From the NCBI GenBank assembly GCA_020720525.1, contig DYON01000063.1, positions 1 through 11,636 on the forward strand: 11,636 bases of DNA, in the 5' to 3' direction. Position 1 is the stretch's first letter. Every line of letters begins with the position of its first letter. The notes under the pieces are model-generated. The model was not told the DNA's origin, did not search any database, and worked only from the letters and a program-made list of their open reading frames with translations. This document shows positions 5,166-11,636 of this stretch, piece after piece. Made by a program: the position numbers and the translations under genes. Origin of the DNA: Acetofilamentum sp. Lineage in GTDB: Bacteria > Bacteroidota > Bacteroidia > Bacteroidales > DTU049.

Positions 5166-7163
5166 TTAGTTCAGAATCACAAATGATTTCGAATTCAATG
5201 AGCCGTCGTTCATGTGAATGCTAACGTAATACAATCCGTTTTGCATGGTAGCTGTTTCGATGGTAATGGATTCTTCGCCACGATGAACAAAACTACTAAC
5301 AAGCATTCCCATATTGTTGTAAATGTCAATTGTTGAAGCGCTTTCAAGTCCTTCAATTTTCAAATATTCACCAGCTGGATTGGGATAGAGCGATATAATT
5401 CCCGATTCGCTTTTGTTAATACTGGTAATTACACAAGATGTGCCTGGGTCGGCAAAAACAGCAGTTGTTCCATCGATGGTTCCAATATAATGAGTCGATA
5501 CACTCCAGTTGGCAGCATCGTTGTTGTCGCTATTAGGATTGCAAAGTGTTAGCGATGGACCGCCTGCATTGGCAGCTGTTGGCCATGGAGCTGTTGGCAA
5601 GTAATTTACCGAGTCAACCAAAAGACCTGATGGGCTAACTATTTTTACGAATGTTCCGCTGTTGCTAATTCCATTGGATGCTCCTTGGATAAAGGTAACT
5701 CCATAGAAATTGGTTGCTTCTGTAGCATTGGGAGCAATCAGAACATAAGAACCAGCATTTAGAATATTCGAAGTAGCAAATGTGTATGAGCTTGTTCCAT
5801 ACATCAATTTGTAATTCATCAGGTCAATTGCTACCACATCGTTGTTGTAAATCTCAATAAATTCAAGACTGTCTAAACCTCCTTCAGGCGAGTTGTACAT
5901 GATTTCTGTAATCACAAGAGCTTTTGTAGTAGTTGATGTATCAAGCATCAAAACAAACATCTGCTGCGATGCCATTGGGTTGTTTGCAATATCTTCAACG
6001 TTATTGACGTAGAGAGTGTCTGAAACACCACTTATTAGATGTGTGGAAAGAGCAAGGGTAACAGTGTCAAGGGTTGAATTGAGAGTTGCAGTTGCAATTC
6101 CAGCAAGACCAGTATAATTGGCAAGTGTTTCGGCTGTTGTTTGATCTAAAGCTTCGCTGAATTTAACTTTCACAGTTGCCAAATCGGCAGGCCATGCCGA
6201 AACAGCAGTTGGAGGGGTTACGTCGATAACACCATACTGAACTGGAAAACACTGCGAAATTGCCATTAGGTTTCCTGTGGTGTCGCGTACATCTGCAATG
6301 CAAATGGTGTCGGGAACTCCAAATACAAGTGGTGTACTAAGGTTGAGAGTAACTGTGTCGAGTCCTGAGTTTAATACCGCTGATGCAATGCCTGCAAGTC
6401 CTGTGTAATGATTGATGAATTCGGCAGAAGTGTCGCGCATAGCTTCGCTGTATTTCACTTGAACGGTGTTAAGGTCAAGAGCCCATACATTAACAACCAC
6501 TGGAGGAGTAATGTCGATGAGCGAGGTCGATGTGGCATTGATGGTTACATTGTCCATGCGGTTGTTGCCAGAAGACGATGTTGCGCCATCGAAAATAATG
6601 CGAATATATGCAGCTGCAACACCATCAAGAGCATCATATGTTGTTAAGTCAATCGTTTCAATTGCCCATGTTGATGTTACGTTTGAAGCAACTGTGTCGA
6701 AACGAGTAAAGCTGACACCATCAACACTATACTCAAAGATATGTGATAAAAATCCAGTTCCAGTTCCCCTTGTGGCGAAAGTAAGAATTGGATTTTCGTG
6801 ATTTGTCATGTCAAATTTCATCACAAAGCTTTTACCATTGGCTGTTGTGTTGAGAGGGCACAACGACATAGTTGCAGCGGTTACAAGTCGTCCATCGTTT
6901 AAAGTTGAGCCTGTGAAAGCCGAAACTTCGTTGCCTGTTGTTGCTGTAATCCAAGTAGAGCTACCATTTGTACCATCAAAATAGATATAAGCAGTGCCAT
7001 CTTGTTGTCCAGAGTCTGCTGGAACCGACGTTATGGTGTTTGGAGCAGCCAAAAGACCATCGAAGTGCCAAGAACAAAGTAAATCTTGAGCATTTGCATT
7101 ATTTAGCCCAAACACTAGTGTAATGGCTGTTATAATTCTTGTAATCCAAAGTTTTGTTTTCAT
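5166..7163 (-). CDS. Secreted T9SS-sorted protein with Ig-like repeats and lamin-tail domain
   Basis: The 665-residue protein is exported by Sec (signal peptide 1-26, MKTKLWITRI then a hydrophobic core and ANAQ) and then by the type IX secretion system. The C-terminal sorting domain covers about 588-665: SLYPNPAGEYLKI (591-603), a GLYYVSI strand (643-649) and the terminal KSFVILN. Domains in order are an N-terminal beta-rich, jelly-roll-like region (27-212, with FEYSVDGVSFTRF at 143-155 and DNVTI at 204-208); two tandem Ig-like repeats (218-310 and 315-408), each starting with TPP and sharing a YTGLAGIA segment; and a lamin-tail domain (415-555, starting VITEIMYNSPEGG). Such architectures occur in large extracellular or surface proteins of Bacteroidota, often with nuclease or adhesive partners. 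No catalytic domain is visible, so a structural or binding role is likely. It has its own promoter and terminator and is monocistronic. Confidence 0.9.
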   Translation of the reverse strand: MKTKLWITRIITAITLVFGLNNANAQDLLCSWHFDGLLAAPNTITSVPADSGQQDGTAYIYFDGTNGSSTWITATTGNEVSAFTGSTLNDGRLVTAATMSLCPLNTTANGKSFVMKFDMTNHENPILTFATRGTGTGFLSHIFEYSVDGVSFTRFDTVASNVTSTWAIETIDLTTYDALDGVAAAYIRIIFDGATSSSGNNRMDNVTINATSTSLIDITPPVVVNVWALDLNTVQVKYSEAMRDTSAEFINHYTGLAGIASAVLNSGLDTVTLNLSTPLVFGVPDTICIADVRDTTGNLMAISQCFPVQYGVIDVTPPTAVSAWPADLATVKVKFSEALDQTTAETLANYTGLAGIATATLNSTLDTVTLALSTHLISGVSDTLYVNNVEDIANNPMASQQMFVLMLDTSTTTKALVITEIMYNSPEGGLDSLEFIEIYNNDVVAIDLMNYKLMYGTSSYTFATSNILNAGSYVLIAPNATEATNFYGVTFIQGASNGISNSGTFVKIVSPSGLLVDSVNYLPTAPWPTAANAGGPSLTLCNPNSDNNDAANWSVSTHYIGTIDGTTAVFADPGTSCVITSINKSESGIISLYPNPAGEYLKIEGLESASTIDIYNNMGMLVSSFVHRGEESITIETATMQNGLYYVSIHMNDGSLNSKSFVILN
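5940..6512 (-). repeat. Tandem duplicated Ig-like domain inside the T9SS cargo gene
   Basis: Residues 218-310 and 315-408 are two copies of one domain, joined by a short linker. Both contain TPP near the start, a VK(Y/F)SEA strand, NYTGLAGIA or HYTGLAGIA, LNS-LDTVTL and a D-T(L/I)-(Y/C) strand. The fold resembles the SbsA/Big-type Ig-like modules of bacterial surface proteins. The near identity around YTGLAGIA suggests duplication within the gene, or homogenisation. Confidence 0.7.
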
Positions 7164-7225
7164 ATTTCTGAGATTAGTTAAGTCAAATATGGGCAGTTAA
7201 GAAAAAACCCGTCTTTTATTTTTTG

Positions 7226-7256
7226 CAAAGTTACCGTCAATTTGTAAACGAAACAA
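7226..7256 (-). promoter_or_regulatory. Promoter of the T9SS cargo gene
   Basis: On the minus strand, TTG (7256-7254) is followed after 20 nt by TAACTTTG (7233-7226), an exact TAnnTTTG. Transcription would begin near 7219, giving a leader of about 55 nt to the ATG at 7163. Confidence 0.65.
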
Positions 7257-7429
7257 GAATACAAAGTTAATAAAAAACAATGGCCAATTGCCATTTTATT
7301 GAAATAGGTTAAAATATCTTACATTAAACCTTTGTTGGTGAATGTAGTACGATGAGAATATTGAAAAAAATCTCAATCAAACAGGTATTGCCAAAAATTT
7401 CAACTTCCACCAATTCGCAAGATTTTACT

Positions 7430-7437
7430 TACTTTTG
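7430..7437 (+). promoter_or_regulatory. -7 promoter element of the FAD/Fe-S dehydrogenase gene
   Basis: TACTTTTG is an exact TAnnTTTG match 22 nt before ATG 7460. Its expected transcript start, about 7444, lies downstream of the ATG at 7352, so it fits translation starting at 7460 and not the longer frame. The upstream -33 element is not clear. Confidence 0.6.
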
Positions 7438-7459
7438 GCACAGAAAACGCCTCTTTACA

Positions 7460-10402
7460 ATGGCTCACGATATCAGCTCTCAATTGAAAACTCTGCAACC
7501 ACAATTTGCAGGTCAAATTTATGCCGACAACATTCACAATTTGCTTTATGCCACAGATGCTTCGGCTTACCGCGAGCTTCCGCTTGGGGTAGCTTATCCT
7601 GCAAATATCGACGATTTAAAAAAACTAATTGCTTTTGCCAACAACAATAGCATCACCATCATTCCGCGTGCTGCAGGTACATCGCTTGCGGGGCAAGTGG
7701 TTGGTGAAGGCTTGATTGTAGATTTGTCGCGCCATTTCACCCGTATTATCGAAGTGAACAAAGAAGAACATTGGGTTCGGGTAGAGCCAAGTGTCATTCT
7801 CGACGAGCTGAATCGCGAAATGGCTCAATACGGTTTGTTTTTTGGTCCCGAAACAAGCACTTCGTCGCGTTGCAACATGGGTGGTATGGTGGGCAACAAT
7901 TCCTGTGGCGCTCACAGTCTTATTTATGGATCGACCCGCGACCATGTACTCGAAACAAAAGCATTGCTGAGCGACGGTTCCGAAGTAGAATTTAAAGCTC
8001 TCAATCACAACCAGTTTCGTCAAAAAATGACGCTCGAAACGATAGAGGGAAATTTGTATCGCAACATCCAAGAAATACTTGCCGATGCCAAAAACCAGCA
8101 AAATATCCGAAGCGAATATCCCGATAGTGCCATCAAACGTCGCAACACAGGCTACGCAATCGACATTCTGCTCGAAAGCGAGCCATTTACAGGGGGCGTC
8201 CCTTTCAACTTCTGCAATCTCATTGCTGGTTCCGAAGGAACTTTGGCCATTGTTACCGAAATAAAGCTCAATTTAGTTCCGTTGCCACCAAAAGAGAAAG
8301 CTCTGGTGTGTGTTCATTGCAAAACGCTCGAAGATTCGCTGCGTGCCAACCTCATTGCATTGAAACATGGTCCTGTTTCGGTGGAATTGATGGACAAACC
8401 TATTCTCGACCTCACGAAAGAAAATATCAACCAGAACAAAAATCGCTTTTTTATTGAAGGCGACCCCGAAGCTATTCTGATTGTTGAATTTGCCGAAACA
8501 ACGCAAGAAGAAATACGCAAAAAATCGGAAGCCATGGAAGCCGAAATTCGTGCAGCCCAACTTGGTTATCATTTTCCACTCGTTTTTGGTGCCGATATCA
8601 AAAAAGTATGGGATTTGCGCAAAGCAGGTCTCGGCGTATTGAGCAATATGCCAGGCGATGCCAAACCTGTTCCGGTAATCGAAGATACTGCGGTCAACCC
8701 CGAAGTACTTCCCGATTATATTGCCGAATTCAAATTGCTGCTCAAAAAGCACAATCTCGAATGTGTATATTACGCACACATTGCCACAGGCGAAATACAT
8801 CTGCGTCCGATTTTAAATTTAAAAGATCCAAACGATGTAATGCTTTTCCACACTATTGCGCTCGAAACAGCAAAACTGGTAAAAAAGTATCGTGGATCGC
8901 TCAGTGGCGAGCATGGCGACGGGCGTTTGCGTGGCGAATTCATCCCTCTTATGATTGGCGACGAAAACTATTCGTTACTCAAATCCATCAAAAAAACTTG
9001 GGATCCCAAAGGCATTTTCAACCGCGGCAAAATAACCGATACGCCGCCCATGAACACATTTTTGCGCTACGAGCCTGGCAAACCCGTTCGCAAAATTGAA
9101 ACTTATTACGATTTCAGCCACGACCGTGGAATACTTCGTGCCGTAGAAAAATGCAACGGTTCGGGCGATTGTCGCAAACCTTTCACCGCATCGGGCGGCA
9201 TGTGTCCCAGCTATCAGGCTTCGCTCGACGAAAAATCGACCACCCGTGCACGCGCCAATATTTTGCGCGAATTTCTGACCAACAGCAGCAAAAAGAATCC
9301 TTTCGACCACAAAGAGATTTACGACGTGCTCGATTTATGCTTAGGTTGCAAATTATGCAAATCGGAATGTCCGTCGTCGGTTGATATGGCCAAGTACAAA
9401 ACCGAATTTTTGCAGCATTGGTATTTGAATCATTCTGTGCGAATCCGCACCAAAGCCATTGCTTATATCGACAACATCAACCGGCTGGCGCTGCCTTTCA
9501 GTCTGGTGTATAACCTTTTTGCCCGCAGCAACGTGTTGTCGTGGCCCATCAAAAAAATGCTTGGCTTTGCCACAAAACGGAGTTTGCCCGAATTGCACGG
9601 GAAATCGCTTCGCCGCTGGGCAAAAAAACATCTACCCGAACTCAACAAACTCACTGGGCACCATGGAACGGTGAATGTGTTTGTGGATGAATTCACCAAT
9701 CTGAACGATTTGCATATCGGCATCAAAGCCATCAGTTTGCTGTGTGCACTCGGCTACAAGGTTGAACTTCCTGCACATGGACTAAGCGCACGCACTTTCA
9801 TTTCGAAAGGACTGCTGAAAAAGGCTCGTATCATCATCGATGGCAATATTGAAAGTTTGAGCGACAAAGTTACTGCCAAAAAACCACTCATTGGCATTGA
9901 GCCATCGGCCATTCTTGGTTTCCGCGACGAATATCCCGAGTTGTGCAGCCCGCAACTACGCGAAAAAGCCAAACTGCTGGCACCACACACCATGCTGATT
10001 GACGAATTTATTGTGAGCGAATTTAAAAAAGGTCATATTCTGCAACAGCAGTTTACTAGCGAAAAGAAGGCAATTTTGTATCATGGTCATTGCCAGCAGA
10101 AATCTTTGTTGGGAACAGCTGTAACAAAAGAATTGCTCAGCATTCCAGCAAATTATTCTGTTGAAGAAATTCCTTCGGGTTGCTGTGGTATGGCTGGTTC
10201 GTTTGGTTTCGAAAAAGAGCATTTTGCGCTCAGCATGAAAGTGGGCGAACTCGTTTTGCTGCCTGCAGTTCGCAAAGCGCCAGAAGGCACAATTATAGCC
10301 GCTTCGGGCACCAGTTGCCGCCACCAGATAAAAGACGGAGCAAAAAAAGACTCGCTGCATCCGGTGGAGATTTTGTTTGATGCTTTGGGGGAGAGCTTTT
10401 AG
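7460..10402 (+). CDS. Fused FAD-linked oxidase / Fe-S 2-hydroxyacid dehydrogenase (YdiJ/GlcD-GlcF type)
   Basis: A 980-residue flavoprotein, predicted to oxidise a D-2-hydroxyacid (D-lactate, glycolate or D-2-hydroxyglutarate) and pass electrons through Fe-S clusters to the respiratory chain. Domains: PCMH-type FAD-binding domain (about 40-275) with PRAAGTSLAGQ (69-79), MGGMVGNNSCGAHS (140-153) and GSEGTLAIVTE (258-268); FAD-oxidase C-terminal domain (about 276-525) with H440-x6-H447 and SGEHGDGRLRGEF (482-494); a ferredoxin-like region with C565, C571 and C582-P, then CLGCKLCKSECP (627-638); and a C-terminal cysteine-rich region with HGHCQQKS (875-882) and GCCGMAGSFG (908-917). Length and order match E. 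coli YdiJ (about 1018 residues), a D-2-hydroxyglutarate dehydrogenase. The in-frame ATG at 7352 adds 36 residues without family character and lies upstream of a -7 element, so 7460 is preferred. The substrate cannot be read from sequence. Confidence 0.9.
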   Translation: MAHDISSQLKTLQPQFAGQIYADNIHNLLYATDASAYRELPLGVAYPANIDDLKKLIAFANNNSITIIPRAAGTSLAGQVVGEGLIVDLSRHFTRIIEVNKEEHWVRVEPSVILDELNREMAQYGLFFGPETSTSSRCNMGGMVGNNSCGAHSLIYGSTRDHVLETKALLSDGSEVEFKALNHNQFRQKMTLETIEGNLYRNIQEILADAKNQQNIRSEYPDSAIKRRNTGYAIDILLESEPFTGGVPFNFCNLIAGSEGTLAIVTEIKLNLVPLPPKEKALVCVHCKTLEDSLRANLIALKHGPVSVELMDKPILDLTKENINQNKNRFFIEGDPEAILIVEFAETTQEEIRKKSEAMEAEIRAAQLGYHFPLVFGADIKKVWDLRKAGLGVLSNMPGDAKPVPVIEDTAVNPEVLPDYIAEFKLLLKKHNLECVYYAHIATGEIHLRPILNLKDPNDVMLFHTIALETAKLVKKYRGSLSGEHGDGRLRGEFIPLMIGDENYSLLKSIKKTWDPKGIFNRGKITDTPPMNTFLRYEPGKPVRKIETYYDFSHDRGILRAVEKCNGSGDCRKPFTASGGMCPSYQASLDEKSTTRARANILREFLTNSSKKNPFDHKEIYDVLDLCLGCKLCKSECPSSVDMAKYKTEFLQHWYLNHSVRIRTKAIAYIDNINRLALPFSLVYNLFARSNVLSWPIKKMLGFATKRSLPELHGKSLRRWAKKHLPELNKLTGHHGTVNVFVDEFTNLNDLHIGIKAISLLCALGYKVELPAHGLSARTFISKGLLKKARIIIDGNIESLSDKVTAKKPLIGIEPSAILGFRDEYPELCSPQLREKAKLLAPHTMLIDEFIVSEFKKGHILQQQFTSEKKAILYHGHCQQKSLLGTAVTKELLSIPANYSVEEIPSGCCGMAGSFGFEKEHFALSMKVGELVLLPAVRKAPEGTIIAASGTSCRHQIKDGAKKDSLHPVEILFDALGESF

Positions 10403-10842
10403 TAAGCAACCAGAATTAATATGACAAGACAAAATTCTTTTAGGCAAAAAAAGACGGATAGATTTTTATCAAAAAAGATGTAGCACTGCCCGATGTTCTG
10501 TCTTCCAGTCTTGTAAACCCTTGTCATTATTAAGTTTCCGTGTCATTGTCATTTTACTTTATTCATTTTTTTAACGGCTCGTGTGCCTGGCCGCCTGTTG
10601 GCGGATCAGCGTTTTTTATTTTTCCTTTCTCTTTCACAAATTTAATTGCTATTATCTGTCTTTCATTCAATCCAAGTATTATCAAATGTTCCTCAGTTAC
10701 CATTGATTTCAGTTCGTATTTGGATCCATGCAAAAAGAATGGCTGAGAATGAGCACATCATCGCCCCCTCGCCTCATCGCATAAACACATCAGCAGATCA
10801 TCAAAACAAAAATTAAACTTTGCTCAATCCCCCAAACTATAC
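10403..10842. other. Gene-free spacer with a GC-rich hairpin and a CATC-rich tract
   Basis: No convincing coding frame. An imperfect inverted repeat, AGAATT (10412-10417) with AATTCT (10433-10438), lies just after the dehydrogenase stop and is followed by a short T-run; it could be a weak terminator. CCGCC-TGTT-GGCGG (10591-10604) is a compact hairpin followed by a T-rich stretch (10612-10622) and may also terminate transcription. A tract rich in CATC units, including two CACATCA copies (10754-10760 and 10786-10792), precedes the pfkA promoter. A 68-codon frame at 10540-10746 has unnatural composition and is not called. Confidence 0.5.
10591..10622 (+). terminator. Possible terminator hairpin (GC-rich) in the dehydrogenase-pfkA spacer
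   Basis: CCGCC (10591-10595) pairs with GGCGG (10600-10604) around a TGTT loop. Three further pairs may form beyond a small internal loop, and a T-rich run follows a few bases later. It is about 190 nt after the dehydrogenase stop, which is far for a terminator, so it may instead be a repeat relic. Confidence 0.35.
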
Positions 10843-10850
10843 TATCTTTG
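10819..10850 (+). promoter_or_regulatory. Promoter of pfkA
   Basis: TTTG (10819-10822), 20 nt, then TATCTTTG (10843-10850): both elements match the Bacteroidota promoter consensus at the usual spacing. The expected start near 10857 gives a leader of about 14 nt before ATG 10871. This is the clearest promoter in the window. Confidence 0.8.
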
Positions 10851-10870
10851 CCATAAACATTTTCTCGGCT

Positions 10871-11636
10871 ATGAACACGCTTAAACGAATTGGAGTTCTT
10901 ACCTCTGGAGGCGATGCACCGGGCATGAATGCAGCCATCCGCTCGGTGGTTCGCACCTCTTTGTACAACGATATTCGCGTTACCGGCATTATGCGCGGCT
11001 ACCAAGGACTGGTGGATGGAGAATTCCGCGATATGGATACCAGCAGCGTTGCCAACATTATTCAACGTGGAGGCACCATACTCAAAACCGCCCGCAGCGA
11101 AGATTTTCGCACATTGGCAGGCATGGAAAAAGCAGCAAACAACCTTCGTCAGTCGGGAATTGATGCATTGGTAGTGATTGGTGGCGACGGAACTTTCCAT
11201 GGTGCTGCCGAATTTCTGTCGATATATCCCGAATTTCGCATTGTTGGCATTGCCGGAACCATCGACAACGATTTGTATGGCACCGACAATACCATTGGCT
11301 ACGATACAGCACTGAATACCGTTGTGGAAGCCGTCGATAAAATTCGCGACACTGCAAACTCGCACGACCGTCTTTTCTTTATTGAAGTGATGGGTCGCGA
11401 TGCAGGCTTTTTAGCCCTCCGAAGCGGAATTGCTGTTGGCGCCGAAGAAGTACTGATTCCCGAAACCGAAACCAGCATCGACGAAGTAATCGATAAAATA
11501 GAAACGGGTCGTCGCAACAACAAAACCAGTGGCATTATTATGGTTGCCGAGGGCGACGAATCTGGTGGTGCTTTTGCAGTAGCAGAAAAAGTAAAAAAAC
11601 GTTTACCACATTACGATACACGCGTCACAGTGTTGG
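10871..11636 (+). CDS. pfkA: 6-phosphofructokinase, ATP-dependent type (3' end outside window)
   Basis: The frame stays open to the window end, giving the first 255 residues of a protein normally about 320-330 long. It phosphorylates fructose 6-phosphate at the committed step of glycolysis in the cytoplasm. Motifs: GVLTSGGDAPGMNAAIR (8-24), RGGTILKTAR (66-75), GGDGT (104-108), GTIDND (129-134) with predicted catalytic D132, and EVMGRDAGF (172-180). Glycine in GGDGT and in GTIDND indicates ATP rather than pyrophosphate as donor. R24 and R28 correspond to the E. coli effector-site arginines R21 and R25, so allosteric control is possible. One oddity is A128, where most relatives have proline before GTIDND. 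The ATG start is set by the strong promoter 20 nt upstream and by the family N-terminus. Confidence 0.95.
   Translation, partial: MNTLKRIGVLTSGGDAPGMNAAIRSVVRTSLYNDIRVTGIMRGYQGLVDGEFRDMDTSSVANIIQRGGTILKTARSEDFRTLAGMEKAANNLRQSGIDALVVIGGDGTFHGAAEFLSIYPEFRIVGIAGTIDNDLYGTDNTIGYDTALNTVVEAVDKIRDTANSHDRLFFIEVMGRDAGFLALRSGIAVGAEEVLIPETETSIDEVIDKIETGRRNNKTSGIIMVAEGDESGGAFAVAEKVKKRLPHYDTRVTVL

Noticed and set aside
7194..7225. Possible terminator between the divergent genes
   Set aside because: GGG and CCC blocks flank an A-run and T-rich sequence follows, but no stem of useful length forms and divergent genes do not need a terminator here.
8608..9099. Long alternative frames within the FAD/Fe-S dehydrogenase gene, including this one and several on the minus strand
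   Set aside because: They are rich in R, C, H and W and overlap a gene with motifs along its full length, so they are shadow frames.
10540..10746. 68-codon plus-strand frame in the gene-free spacer
   Set aside because: It is rich in F, S and I with an internal GC-rich hairpin, shows no recognisable family and has no promoter placed for it; it looks like chance translation of T-rich intergenic DNA.
10790..11365. 191-codon minus-strand frame opposite pfkA
   Set aside because: It lies opposite the well-supported phosphofructokinase, whose motifs and promoter are clear; the antisense frame has no family character.

Overview
This window looks like a chromosomal segment of a Bacteroidota bacterium. 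Three things support this: a secreted protein with a type IX secretion C-terminal sorting domain; several intergenic copies of the Bacteroidota-type promoter (-7 element TAnnTTTG, sometimes with an upstream TTTG or TTG at about 20 nt spacing); and no clear Shine-Dalgarno sequences. Composition is moderately AT-rich. I see no rRNA, tRNA, CRISPR array, IS element, integrase or phage gene. Most of it is housekeeping or metabolic gene content with one odd gene.

Layout. Positions 1-36 hold the last 11 codons of an upstream gene, followed by a strong terminator. A roughly 700-bp gene-free stretch follows, with a second structured hairpin, a perfect 28-bp nested palindrome and a diverged short relative of it (REP-like elements). 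A co-directional group comes next: yggS (PLP homeostasis protein), a secreted DUF3298-type protein starting 6 nt later, and a Na/Pi-cotransporter-family protein with a PhoU-like tail, which may also have its own promoter. Then comes a monocistronic gene with its own -7 element and terminator, encoding only the C-terminal half (about helices M7-M11) of an Rh-type ammonium/CO2 channel. This is the most unusual object in the window. Converging on it from the minus strand is a 665-residue secreted multidomain protein (jelly-roll-like domain, two Ig-like repeats, lamin-tail domain, T9SS sorting domain). Back-to-back terminators separate the two.

After a divergent promoter region comes a fused FAD-oxidase/iron-sulfur protein of about 980 residues (2-hydroxyacid dehydrogenase of the YdiJ/GlcD-GlcF type). 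Its start is best placed at 7460, not the first in-frame ATG at 7352. After a gene-free region of about 470 bp, a well-formed promoter drives a pfkA-type 6-phosphofructokinase that runs off the window end.

How the genes relate. The first three genes are close enough to be co-transcribed, but no shared pathway is evident. The 2-hydroxyacid dehydrogenase and phosphofructokinase are core carbon metabolism genes under separate promoters. The strongest candidate for something undescribed is the stand-alone half-Rh protein. It is either a new small membrane protein built from half a channel fold or a neatly trimmed remnant that kept expression signals.
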